Assembly (NCBI GenBank): GCA_937128575.1
Contig: CAKZMN010000300.1
Location: 1 to 8,448, forward strand
DNA from: an uncultured Alphaproteobacteria bacterium
GTDB taxonomy: Bacteria > Pseudomonadota > Alphaproteobacteria > Micavibrionales > Micavibrionaceae
Direction: 5' to 3'
Length of the DNA: 8,448 nt
Shown: positions 1 through 5,808 of the stretch, piece after piece
How the letters are laid out: every line of letters starts with the position of its first letter
How positions within the stretch are numbered: the stretch's first letter is position 1
Notes under the pieces: model-generated
What the model was told of the DNA's origin: nothing
The model's input: the letters and a program-made list of their open reading frames with translations, nothing else
Database searches by the model: none
Made by a program: the position numbers and the translations under genes

Positions 1-279
1 ATTTTGGATCAGGCTTCTGCAGAAATCGTAAATACAGCAAAGCGTACAGGCGCGCTGGTTCGTGGACCCGTGCCTTTACCAAACAAAATTAAAAAGTTTT
101 GTGTGATACGTTCTCCTCACGTTGATAAACGCTCTCAGGAGCAGTGGGAAATGCGTACTCACAAAAGACTTTTGGATATTTTGGACCCTACACCACAGAC
201 GATTGATGCGTTGATGAAACTTGATCTGGCTGCCGGTGTTGATGTTGAAATTAAAATTGGTCAGGTGGCCGCAGCTTAA
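1..279 (+). CDS. rpsJ: 30S ribosomal protein S10, 5' end cut by window
   Basis: S10 sits in the head of the 30S subunit and, in E. coli, also serves as the antitermination factor NusE with NusB. The reading frame is open from base 1 ([10 protein letters not shown]) and continues through the family signatures [34 protein letters not shown] and [14 protein letters not shown]. The TTG at base 4 is an internal Leu codon, not a start: the E. coli alignment puts about 16 residues upstream of the window. The visible part is 92 residues, and the C-terminus runs about five residues (QVAAA) past the E. coli end. It is the first gene of the S10 operon and is followed by a 76-base gap before rplC. Identity is certain; the true start is not visible. 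Confidence 0.97.
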   Translation: MLDQASAEIVNTAKRTGALVRGPVPLPNKIKKFCVIRSPHVDKRSQEQWEMRTHKRLLDILDPTPQTIDALMKLDLAAGVDVEIKIGQVAAA

Positions 280-303
280 TCGCTAAACGTTATTTGACTC
301 TAT

Positions 304-335
304 GTTGCTAAAAACCTGTTGAAGGTAAAGGCAAC
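304..335 (+). promoter_or_regulatory. small hairpin in the rpsJ-rplC gap
   Basis: In the 76-base gap between rpsJ and rplC, GTTGCT (304-309) can pair with GGCAAC (330-335, one G-U pair). Inside it ACCT (314-317) pairs with AGGT (323-326) around a five-base loop, leaving a small internal loop. It ends eight bases before the rplC ribosome binding site and is not followed by a T run, so it is not a terminator. A role in mRNA stability or translation of rplC is possible, but a hairpin this small can occur by chance. Confidence 0.2.
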
Positions 336-355
336 CTCTAGGAAGGAAAAAGAAA

Positions 356-1246
356 ATGAGAACTGGATTAATTGCACGTAAAGAAGGGATGACCCGCATA
401 TTTGATGCTGATGGTCGCCATATCCCTGTGACTGTTTTGAAGGTAGATGAATGTCAAGTTGTTGCCGTTCGCTCCGAAGAAACTGATGGTTATGTTGCTG
501 TACAGCTTGGCGCCGGTAAGGCCAAGGTGAAGCGCACAAGCAAAGCCAATCGTGGTCATTTCGCTAAAGCAAAGGTTGAGCCTAAGAAGAAAATGGCTGA
601 ATTCCGCGTTTCAAATGAAAATGTAATTGAAGTCGGTAAAGAGCTTGGCGCAAGTCACTACGTTACTGGTCAATATGTTGATGTAACTGCGACATCCAAA
701 GGTAAGGGTTTCCAGGGCGCAATGAAACGTCACAACTTTGGCGGTATGCGCGCCACGCACGGTGTGTCTGTTTCTCACAGGGCGCATGGTTCAACTGGTC
801 AGTGTCAAGATCCTGGTCGTGTTTTCAAAGGTAAGAAAATGGCTGGTCACATGGGTGATGAGCGCGTGACAACACAAAATCTTGAAGTTGTAGCTGTTGA
901 TTTGGAAGACAATCTTATTTTGGTAAAGGGCGCGGTCCCTGGTTCAAAATCAGCTTGGGTTTTGATCAATGACGCTGTGAAGAAAGATCGCCATGCAGAT
1001 GCGCCGCTTCCTGCTGGTTTCCGTGTAACGGCCGCTGAAATGAAAGCTGCTGCTGAAGCTGAAGCTAAGGCTGCTGAAGAAGCTGCTGCTGCGAAAGAAG
1101 CTGAGCAAAAAGCTGCTGAAGAAGCTGCAAAAGCCGAGGCCGCTGCAAATGCAGAAGCCAAGGCCGCTGAAGAAGCTGCGGACGCACCTCAAGAAGAAAA
1201 AGCTGCAGAAGCTCCTGCTGCTGAAGACGAGAAGAAGGACAACTAA
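356..1246 (+). CDS. rplC: 50S ribosomal protein L3 with long Ala/Glu/Lys-rich C-terminal tail
   Basis: L3 is an early-assembly 23S rRNA-binding protein whose long loop reaches toward the peptidyl transferase centre. The family core covers residues 1 to about 210: it starts [16 protein letters not shown], includes [38 protein letters not shown] and ILVKGAVPG. Gln151 aligns with the glutamine methylated by PrmB in E. coli (Gln150). Residues from about 225 to 296 are an extra tail made almost only of Ala, Glu and Lys, containing three copies of KAAEEAA and ending acidic/basic (DEKKDN). It should form a long charged helix or coiled coil. The total of 296 residues compares with about 209 in E. coli. 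The ATG at 356 follows AAGGA (343-347) by eight bases. The stop is two bases before rplD, whose ribosome binding site lies inside this gene. Confidence 0.98.
   Translation: MRTGLIARKEGMTRIFDADGRHIPVTVLKVDECQVVAVRSEETDGYVAVQLGAGKAKVKRTSKANRGHFAKAKVEPKKKMAEFRVSNENVIEVGKELGASHYVTGQYVDVTATSKGKGFQGAMKRHNFGGMRATHGVSVSHRAHGSTGQCQDPGRVFKGKKMAGHMGDERVTTQNLEVVAVDLEDNLILVKGAVPGSKSAWVLINDAVKKDRHADAPLPAGFRVTAAEMKAAAEAEAKAAEEAAAAKEAEQKAAEEAAKAEAAANAEAKAAEEAADAPQEEKAAEAPAAEDEKKDN
1067..1180 (+). repeat. three imperfect direct repeats encoding KAAEEAA in the L3 tail
   Basis: Three 21-base copies encode Lys-Ala-Ala-Glu-Glu-Ala-Ala at 1067-1087, 1109-1129 and 1160-1180. They differ only at third codon positions (AAG/AAA, GCT/GCC, GCT/GCA/GCG), with the core GCTGAAGAAGCTGC shared. 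Their spacing (42 and 51 bases) is in whole codons. This fits growth of the L3 tail by in-frame duplication of short GCT/GAA repeats, followed by synonymous drift. Confidence 0.75.
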
Positions 1247-1248
1247 TC

Positions 1249-1869
1249 ATGAAACTCGCTGTTAAAACATTAGATAATAAGGCTGCTGGCGAAATTACGC
1301 TGGAGAAGTCTGTTTTCGGTATCGAGGTGCGCGATGATATCCTTAACCAAATGGTTAAATATCAACGCAACAAGGCACGCTCTGGTAACCACAAAGTTAA
1401 GCAACGCCATGAGATTTCTGGTACGGGTAAAAAACCACACGCGCAAAAAGGTACAGGCCGCGCACGTGCAGGTGATAAAAAACGTAACATTGACCGTGGT
1501 GGACAAACTGTTTTCGGTCCTGTTGTTCGCGATCACTCAACTGAATTGCCAAAGAAGGTTCGTCAGCTAGCGCTGAAAACTGCTCTTTCTGCAAAAGCGG
1601 CAGCAGGCAAGTTGGTGATTATCGATACAGCAACGGCAAAAGATCACAAGACAAAGCCAATGGCGGCAGCCCTTGGTAAGTTCGAATTTGCGTCCGCGTT
1701 GATTATTAGTGGTGCAGAAGTTGATGCAAACTTTGCTAGAGCAACAGCAAACTTGCCACGCATTGACGTTTTGCCGTCACAAGGTGCAAATGTTTATGAC
1801 ATCTTGCGTCGCGACACATTGGTACTAACAAAAGATGCTGTGAACGACATCACAGAGCGATTGAAGTAA
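1249..1869 (+). CDS. rplD: 50S ribosomal protein L4
   Basis: L4 binds domain I of 23S rRNA and its extended loop lines the narrow part of the peptide exit tunnel, opposite L22. In E. coli free L4 also represses the S10 operon through the leader upstream of rpsJ, which is outside this window. The tunnel loop is seen at residues about 45-90 with KQRHEISGTGKKPHAQKGTG, RARAGDKK and GGQTVFGP. The globular domain follows (LALKTALSAKA, LVIIDT, NVYDILRRDTLVLTKDAV). Its 206 residues are close to the E. coli 201. The ATG lies two bases after the rplC stop and its ribosome binding site AAGGA (1235-1239) is within the last codons of rplC, so translation of the two genes should be coupled. Confidence 0.98.
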   Translation: MKLAVKTLDNKAAGEITLEKSVFGIEVRDDILNQMVKYQRNKARSGNHKVKQRHEISGTGKKPHAQKGTGRARAGDKKRNIDRGGQTVFGPVVRDHSTELPKKVRQLALKTALSAKAAAGKLVIIDTATAKDHKTKPMAAALGKFEFASALIISGAEVDANFARATANLPRIDVLPSQGANVYDILRRDTLVLTKDAVNDITERLK

Positions 1870-1881
1870 GGAAATAAGATT

Positions 1882-2196
1882 ATGGCTGCTAAGAAAAAAG
1901 TAGAAGCTCAGGAGTGGATGTACGAGATTATCTCACAACCACACGTGACAGAAAAAGCGACAATGGGTTCCGAGCATAATCAGCTCACATTCGTTGTCGA
2001 TAAGACAGCAACAAAGCCACGCATCAAGCAAGCGATTGAAACGCTATTTGGTGTAAAGGTTAAGGGTGTGAACACAATGATCCAAAAGGGCAAAACAAAG
2101 CGCTTTAAGGGCATTATGGGGCGCAGATCTGACTTCAAAAAAGCGATTATCACTCTTGAAGAAGGTCAGGTTATCGATACAGGTACTGGTCTATAA
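1882..2196 (+). CDS. rplW: 50S ribosomal protein L23
   Basis: L23 lies at the mouth of the peptide exit tunnel and docks trigger factor and the signal recognition particle. The protein shows the family pattern [13 protein letters not shown], then [34 protein letters not shown] and [27 protein letters not shown]. Glu24 in HVTEKA aligns with E. coli Glu18, the residue that contacts trigger factor. The length of 104 residues is usual, with about eight more N-terminal residues than E. coli. The ribosome binding site AAGGA (1868-1872) overlaps the rplD stop codon and lies nine bases before the ATG. Confidence 0.98.
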   Translation: MAAKKKVEAQEWMYEIISQPHVTEKATMGSEHNQLTFVVDKTATKPRIKQAIETLFGVKVKGVNTMIQKGKTKRFKGIMGRRSDFKKAIITLEEGQVIDTGTGL

Positions 2197-2248
2197 GATT
2201 TTAAACTATGGTGGCTCGCCGATAACGAGTGGTTAAAGGAAAAAGAAA

Positions 2249-3076
2249 ATGGCACTAAAGAAATATAATCCGAATACACCTGGTCAGCGCCAGTTGATCC
2301 AGATTGATCGTTCTCAGCTTTACAAAGGTAAGCCTGAGAAGACATTAACCGAAGGTCTTACAAAGTCCGGTGGTCGTAACAACATGGGTCGCATGACTGC
2401 TCGCCATATTGGTGGTGGTCACAAGCGTCGCTATCGTATTATCGATTGGAAGCGTACAAAATGGGATATGGCTGCGACGGTTGAGCGCATCGAATATGAT
2501 CCAAACCGTACAGCGTTCATCGCATTCATCAAATATGAAGACGGTACAAAGAATTACATCTTGGCACCTCAGCGCCTTAACGTTGGTGATAAAGTAATCG
2601 CCGGTGAAAAGGTTGATGTTAAGCCAGGCAATGCAATGCCTCTTAAGAACATGCCCGTTGGTACAATCATCCATAACATCGAGATGAAAGCCGGTAAGGG
2701 CGGTCAAATGGTTCGCTCTGCTGGTACATATGCTCAGTTGGTTGGTCGTGACCAAGGTTATGCTCAGGTTAAGTTGACATCTGGCGAGCTTCGCATTGTG
2801 CGTGGTGAGTGCATGGCGACTGTGGGTGCGGTTTCAAACCCAGACCACATGAACACAAACATGGGTAAAGCTGGTCGTAATCGTTGGAAGGGCCGTCGCC
2901 CGCACGTGCGCGGCGTAGCCATGAACCCAGTTGATCACCCACTTGGTGGTGGTGAAGGTAAGTCGGCCGGTGGTCGTCACCCTTGTACACCTTGGGGTAA
3001 GCCAACTATGGGCTACAAGACACGTAAGAACAAATCTACGGACAAATATATTGTTCGTCGTCGTAACAAGAAATAA
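2249..3076 (+). CDS. rplB: 50S ribosomal protein L2
   Basis: L2 is a primary 23S rRNA-binding protein needed for subunit joining and peptidyl transfer. The N-terminal part has [16 protein letters not shown] and [24 protein letters not shown]; the OB and SH3-like core spans about residues 75-200; the C-terminal part has [20 protein letters not shown]. His230 in NPVDHP aligns with the conserved E. coli His229. Two residues later the usual His of DHPHGGGEG is Leu232 (CTT at 2942-2944), giving DHPLGGGEG. The length of 275 matches the family. The gene follows a 52-base gap without a T run. The binding site AAGGA (2236-2240) is eight bases before the ATG, in a 16-base initiation region identical to that of rplC. 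Confidence 0.99.
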   Translation: MALKKYNPNTPGQRQLIQIDRSQLYKGKPEKTLTEGLTKSGGRNNMGRMTARHIGGGHKRRYRIIDWKRTKWDMAATVERIEYDPNRTAFIAFIKYEDGTKNYILAPQRLNVGDKVIAGEKVDVKPGNAMPLKNMPVGTIIHNIEMKAGKGGQMVRSAGTYAQLVGRDQGYAQVKLTSGELRIVRGECMATVGAVSNPDHMNTNMGKAGRNRWKGRRPHVRGVAMNPVDHPLGGGEGKSAGGRHPCTPWGKPTMGYKTRKNKSTDKYIVRRRNKK

Positions 3077-3091
3077 GGGAGCGTATTAATC

Positions 3092-3364
3092 ATGGCACGT
3101 AGTGTTTGGAAAGGCCCGTTCGTCGAAAGAAGTCTTCTTAAGAAGGTCGACGCGGTAAAAGCTAGCGGTAAAGGATCTGTGATCAAGACATGGTCACGAC
3201 GTTCAACAATTTTGCCGAACTTCATCGGTCTTACATTTGGCGTATATAACGGACAGAAATTTATTCCTGTTGTTGTATCTGACCAAATGATCGGTCACAA
3301 ACTTGGCGAATTTGCACCAACGCGCACATATCGTGGCCACGGCGCAGACAAGAAAACCAGCTAA
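3092..3364 (+). CDS. rpsS: 30S ribosomal protein S19
   Basis: S19 sits in the 30S head, pairs with S13 and contacts A-site tRNA and the L5 side of the 50S. Family signatures are [47 protein letters not shown] and [18 protein letters not shown]. The 90 residues match the family (about 92). The ribosome binding site AAGGGAG (3075-3081) begins in the rplB stop codon and lies ten bases before the ATG. It is followed by rplV after 26 bases. Confidence 0.98.
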   Translation: MARSVWKGPFVERSLLKKVDAVKASGKGSVIKTWSRRSTILPNFIGLTFGVYNGQKFIPVVVSDQMIGHKLGEFAPTRTYRGHGADKKTS

Positions 3365-3390
3365 GGTTTTAGGAATAAAGGAATAGAATA

Positions 3391-3765
3391 ATGGCTAATA
3401 AAGCAAAAGAAGAAGCACAAGAAAACGTATCTAAGGCGTTCGGTAAATATTTCCGTACAAGCCCTCAGAAGCTAAATCTTGTTGCACAAACAATTCGTGG
3501 CAAAAATGCAGGCCGCGCGCTTATCGATCTCGAATTTTCGAAGCGCCGCGTTGCTGCTGATGTTCGTAAATTGTTGCAGTCCGCAATTGCGAACGCTGAA
3601 AACAACCACGGCATGGATGTCGATAGCTTGGTCATTTCCGAAGCTTTCGTAGGCAAGCAAGTTGTTATGAAGCGTTTCCGTGCACGTGCACGTGGTCGTG
3701 GCGCTGCCATTCACAAGAAATTCTCAAACATGACGATCATCGTCAAAGAACAAGAGCAAGCATAA
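3391..3765 (+). CDS. rplV: 50S ribosomal protein L22
   Basis: L22 contacts all six 23S rRNA domains, and its beta-hairpin lines the exit tunnel beside L4, near sites of macrolide resistance and arrest-peptide sensing. Residues about 20-75 show [44 protein letters not shown]. The tunnel hairpin is at about 92-110, rich in Arg and Gly ([18 protein letters not shown]), followed by the terminal strand [10 protein letters not shown]. At 124 residues it is longer than E. coli L22 (110), mostly through a 10-15 residue charged N-terminus, as is common in Alphaproteobacteria. AAGGA (3378-3382) is eight bases upstream of the ATG. Confidence 0.97.
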   Translation: MANKAKEEAQENVSKAFGKYFRTSPQKLNLVAQTIRGKNAGRALIDLEFSKRRVAADVRKLLQSAIANAENNHGMDVDSLVISEAFVGKQVVMKRFRARARGRGAAIHKKFSNMTIIVKEQEQA

Positions 3766-3779
3766 GGAGCTTATGAGTT

Positions 3780-4493
3780 ATGGGTCAAAAAGTTAATCCA
3801 ATAGGTTTGCGCGTCGGTATCAACCGCACATGGGATTCTCGCTGGTACGCGGGTAAAGATTATGCTGCGAAGCTGATTGCGGATCTTAAACTCCGTGAAT
3901 ATGTGCAAGAGCGTCTAAAGCCAGCTGGCATATCAAAAGTAATTATTGAGCGCGCCGCTAAAAACACAAAGGTGACTGTATATACGGCCCGCCCGGGTGT
4001 GATCATCGGTAAAAAAGGTGCAGACATTGAAAAGCTACGTAATGAGCTTTCTAAGCGCGCCGGCGGTGAAGTATCACTAAATATTATCGAAGTGCGTAAG
4101 CCAGAGATTGATGCCCAGCTTGTTGCTGAAGGTGTTGCTCAACAGCTTGAGCGCCGTGTTTCTTTCCGTCGCGCCATGAAGCGTGCGGTTCAAAGCGCTC
4201 TACGTTTGGGTTCAAAAGGTATTCGTATCAACGTTGCTGGCCGTCTAGGCGGCGCAGATATCGCGCGTACAGAATGGTATCGTGAAGGCCGCGTGCCTTT
4301 GCACACACTGCGCGCTGATGTTGATTATGGTACAGCAGAAGGTCTAACGACATACGGTATTATTGGTATTAAAGTTTGGCTTTATAAGGGCGACATCATG
4401 GAAAATGATCCAATGGCGCACGACAGACGCAGACAAGAAGCTGCCGGTGGTTCACCACGCGGTGACGGCGGCAGACAGAAATTTGGTGGTTAA
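3780..4493 (+). CDS. rpsC: 30S ribosomal protein S3
   Basis: S3 lies at the mRNA entry channel of the 30S head and takes part in the ribosome's mRNA helicase activity. It starts [20 protein letters not shown], has a KH domain with the GXXG loop GKKG (residues 77-80), and a C-terminal domain with [16 protein letters not shown], whose basic residues match the E. coli helicase residues, then [17 protein letters not shown]. It ends in a Gly/Arg/Gln-rich tail typical of the family; 237 residues is normal. The binding site AAGGAG (3764-3769) lies ten bases before this ATG. A nearer ATG at 3773 is out of frame and too close to that site. Unlike most bacteria, the next gene (rplP) does not follow directly: 207 bases intervene. 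Confidence 0.99.
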   Translation: MGQKVNPIGLRVGINRTWDSRWYAGKDYAAKLIADLKLREYVQERLKPAGISKVIIERAAKNTKVTVYTARPGVIIGKKGADIEKLRNELSKRAGGEVSLNIIEVRKPEIDAQLVAEGVAQQLERRVSFRRAMKRAVQSALRLGSKGIRINVAGRLGGADIARTEWYREGRVPLHTLRADVDYGTAEGLTTYGIIGIKVWLYKGDIMENDPMAHDRRRQEAAGGSPRGDGGRQKFGG

Positions 4494-4500
4494 TTCTAAG

Positions 4501-4549
4501 GATTTTTTTGACCACTAATAAACTTAGTGAAAATAATTGAAAAAAAATC
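4501..4549 (+). promoter_or_regulatory. A/T-rich stem-loop directly after rpsC
   Basis: GATTTTTTT (4501-4509) is the perfect reverse complement of AAAAAAATC (4541-4549). Between them CACTAA (4513-4518) pairs with TTAGTG (4524-4529) around a five-base loop. Together they could form a stem-loop with an asymmetric internal loop (3 and 11 bases). No T run follows it on the + strand, so it does not look like a terminator. It may protect the 3' end of an rpsC transcript or act as one arm of a structural switch with the T8 tract at 4660-4667. Confidence 0.35.
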
Positions 4550-4562
4550 TGGCTTTTACAAT
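4537..4562 (+). promoter_or_regulatory. possible sigma-70 type promoter inside the rpsC-rplP gap
   Basis: TTGAAA (4537-4542) resembles a -35 box and TACAAT (4557-4562) a -10 box. The spacer is only 14 bases, shorter than the usual 16-18, and no better-spaced -35 is visible upstream of TACAAT. If used, transcription would start near 4569 and drive either a short RNA ending at the T8 tract or rplP and the genes after it. A/T-rich spacers often give such matches by chance. Confidence 0.25.
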
Positions 4563-4568
4563 AGAGAT

Positions 4569-4667
4569 GCGGTAAGTTCGCGCCAAATCAAAGCTGTAAT
4601 ATCCAGCGAGCCATATAGGAACTAGAGCTTATAAAAGCTAAAAGTCTATGTGAGCGCGATTTTTTTT
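4569..4667 (+). ncRNA. candidate structured RNA or leader element of about 100 bases
   Basis: The segment can fold into a three-way junction. The closing stem is TCGCGC (4578-4583) with GCGCGA (4654-4659), six perfect pairs. One arm is GCTG (4593-4596) with CAGC (4604-4607). The second, longer arm pairs 4612-4618 with 4646-4652 (seven pairs, one G-U), then ACT (4621-4623) with AGT (4643-4645), then AGCTT (4626-4630) with AAGCT (4635-4639) around the loop ATAA. Eight T follow the closing stem directly. I do not recognise it as tRNA, tmRNA, SRP RNA, 6S RNA or a known riboswitch. It could be a ribosomal-protein-binding leader for the rplP block, an attenuator, or a small RNA. The 5' end is set only by the weak promoter guess. 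Confidence 0.35.
4578..4667 (+). terminator. possible intrinsic terminator or attenuator before rplP
   Basis: The GC-rich closing stem TCGCGC/GCGCGA (4578-4583 with 4654-4659) is followed at once by T8 (4660-4667), the order expected of an intrinsic terminator. The loop is unusually large but largely folded into two inner hairpins. Full termination would cut off rplP and the whole spc block, since no promoter is visible in the remaining 33 bases, so partial or conditional termination is more plausible. The T8 tract is also perfectly complementary to A8 at 4540-4547, which could serve as an antiterminator arm. Confidence 0.35.
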
Positions 4668-4700
4668 GTGTAACGACAATGACAAAAACGGAAGATAAAC

Positions 4701-5114
4701 ATGCTAGCGCCTAAAAAGTTTAAACATCGCAAGCAGCACAAAGGCCGCATTCACGGAAATGCAAAAGGTGGTTCTACACTGAGCTTTGGTGCTTATGGTT
4801 TGAAGGCTTTACAGCCTGATCGTATTACATCACGTCAAATCGAGGCGGCTCGCCGCGCGATTACACGTCACCTGCGTCGTCAGGGTAAGGTATGGATCCG
4901 CATTTTCCCCGATGTTCCAGTAACGGCAAAGCCGCTAGAAGTACGTCAGGGTAAAGGTAAGGGTTCTGTTGAATATTGGGCCTGTCGCGTTAAGCCGGGC
5001 CGCGTAATGTTCGAACTTGATGGTGTAACAGAAGAGATGGCTCGCGAAGCTTTCGATTTGGCCGCTATGAAGTTGCCCATTAAGACAAGATTTATAACCC
5101 GCGTTGGCGGATAA
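4701..5114 (+). CDS. rplP: 50S ribosomal protein L16
   Basis: L16 is a late-assembling protein between the A-site tRNA elbow and the central protuberance, needed for a mature peptidyl transferase centre. It starts [20 protein letters not shown] and continues with [55 protein letters not shown] and [15 protein letters not shown]. Arg82 (in VRQGKGKG) aligns with E. coli Arg81, the target of the hydroxylase YcfD. The length of 137 matches the family. Its binding site GGAAG (4690-4694) is six bases before the ATG and weaker than most in this operon. It follows the 207-base gap, so its expression may be set partly by that region. Confidence 0.98.
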   Translation: MLAPKKFKHRKQHKGRIHGNAKGGSTLSFGAYGLKALQPDRITSRQIEAARRAITRHLRRQGKVWIRIFPDVPVTAKPLEVRQGKGKGSVEYWACRVKPGRVMFELDGVTEEMAREAFDLAAMKLPIKTRFITRVGG

Positions 5115-5136
5115 GTAATTTAAGAGGATTTCGACG

Positions 5137-5409
5137 ATGAACGCCGAAGATTTGAAAACAAAGACAGAAGACGAGCTTGTTAAGCTTTTGCTTGATACGC
5201 GTAAGAACCAGTTCAACTTGCGCTTTCAGCGTTCAGGCGGAACATTGGAAAACACGTCCGAAATTCGTAAGGTGCGCCGTAACATTGCACGCATCAAAAC
5301 ATTCTTGACCCAGAAGCAAAATGGCGAAGCCGCTGATGGTGCTAAAAAGAGTGCGACGAAAAAGCCTGCGGCCAAAAAAGCTGCAAAAACAAAAGCCGCA
5401 GCCGCTTAA
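5137..5409 (+). CDS. rpmC: 50S ribosomal protein L29 with Lys/Ala-rich C-terminal tail
   Basis: L29 is a small two-helix protein next to L23 at the exit tunnel. The family core is residues 1 to about 60: LKTKTEDELVKLLLDTRKNQFNLRFQ forms the first helix and NTSEIRKVRRNIARIKTFLTQKQ the second. Residues about 62-90 are an added tail with NGEAADGAKK and then KKPAAKKAAKTKAAAA. The total is 90 residues against about 63 in E. coli. The tail is strongly basic, resembles histone-H1-like bacterial tails and would start near the tunnel exit, where it might touch rRNA, the nascent chain or targeting factors. AAGAGGA (5122-5128) precedes the ATG by eight bases. Confidence 0.96.
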   Translation: MNAEDLKTKTEDELVKLLLDTRKNQFNLRFQRSGGTLENTSEIRKVRRNIARIKTFLTQKQNGEAADGAKKSATKKPAAKKAAKTKAAAA

Positions 5410-5430
5410 GAGAGATTTAGGAGTTAGCAA

Positions 5431-5805
5431 ATGCCAAAACGAATACTTGAAGGTGATGTAGTAAGCGACAAGACAGACAAGACTGTTACAGTTCTTGTTG
5501 AGCGTCGTTACATGCACCCCGTTTACAAGAAATACATTAAGCGCACAGACAAGTACTCTGCGCATGATGAGCGCAACCAATTCAAAGCAGGTGATCGCGT
5601 TCGTATTATCGAATGTCGTCCGGTTTCCAAGACAAAGCGTTGGTCTGTAATTGGTGATGATGCTCCGGCAACTGAGACAAAGAAAGCTCCAGCAAAGGCG
5701 AAAGAAGCCGCTCCTAAAAAGGAAGCTGCTAAAAAAGCGTCGGCAAAAGAAAAGGCGGCCAAAAAGCCTGCTGCTAAGAAAACGACTAAAAAGAAGGACG
5801 CATAA
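5431..5805 (+). CDS. rpsQ: 30S ribosomal protein S17 with Lys/Ala-rich C-terminal tail
   Basis: S17 is an OB-fold primary binder of 16S rRNA, important for early 30S assembly. The core is residues 1 to about 75: [61 protein letters not shown] and SKTKRWSVI. Residues about 76-124 form a tail made mainly of Lys and Ala with some Glu, Thr and Pro ([20 protein letters not shown]). It shares the heptapeptide KKPAAKK (residues 111-117) with the L29 tail. E. coli S17 has 84 residues. The binding site AGGAG (5419-5423) lies seven bases before the ATG. The final Lys-Lys-Asp codons contain AAGGA (5794-5798), which serves rplN three bases after the stop. Confidence 0.96.
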   Translation: MPKRILEGDVVSDKTDKTVTVLVERRYMHPVYKKYIKRTDKYSAHDERNQFKAGDRVRIIECRPVSKTKRWSVIGDDAPATETKKAPAKAKEAAPKKEAAKKASAKEKAAKKPAAKKTTKKKDA

Positions 5806-5808
5806 GCC

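Larger units (their letters stand above)
4494..4700 (+). other. 207-base non-coding insert between rpsC and rplP
   Basis: This is the only long gap in the window and lies where rpsC and rplP are normally nearly contiguous. No long reading frame is present on either strand. It opens with an orphan Shine-Dalgarno-like AAGGA (4498-4502) at the place where an rplP binding site would be expected, followed by T7 instead of a start codon. It then holds two imperfect hairpin zones, a possible promoter and a T8 tract. The last 33 bases lead to rplP, whose binding site GGAAG (4690-4694) is weaker than those of most neighbours. The region is visibly more A/T-rich than the flanking genes. It may be a regulatory leader, a small RNA gene or an old insertion. 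Confidence 0.85.

Noticed and set aside
4..6. TTG as the rpsJ start codon
   Set aside because: The alignment to S10 shows that this Leu is an internal residue of I-L-D-Q, with the reading frame open to the window edge and about 16 residues missing upstream.
2204..2234. A weak hairpin in the rplW-rplB gap (CTCG 2215-2218 with CGAG 2226-2229, outer pairs 2204-2208 with 2230-2234)
   Set aside because: It has four strong pairs and a badly asymmetric internal loop, is not followed by T, and leaves the rplB binding site free. It is too weak to call.
2345..2755. A 136-residue open frame on the - strand inside rplB
   Set aside because: It lies wholly within the conserved L2 coding region, resembles no family and has no supporting context.
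4508..4540. A ten-codon frame from TTG (MTTNKLSENN) after AAGGA at 4498-4502, a possible leader peptide
   Set aside because: The TTG start and five-base spacing are poor and the peptide has no run of regulatory codons. The AAGGA is noted instead as a possible relic of the rplP binding site.
4555..4602. Alternative promoter pairing TTTACA (4555-4560) as -35 with TAATAT (4597-4602) as -10
   Set aside because: The spacing of 36 bases is far too long and no -10 box occurs at 16-18 bases after TTTACA.
4569..4667. A tRNA or SRP RNA gene in the rpsC-rplP gap
   Set aside because: There is no acceptor stem with T-arm GTTCRA consensus and no anticodon arm, and the conserved SRP RNA apical motif (GGAA tetraloop with AGCAG) is absent.
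4679..4714. An 11-codon ATG frame overlapping the rplP start, ending at 4714
   Set aside because: It has no ribosome binding site, and a chance short frame is likely. It is out of frame with rplP and so not an alternative start.
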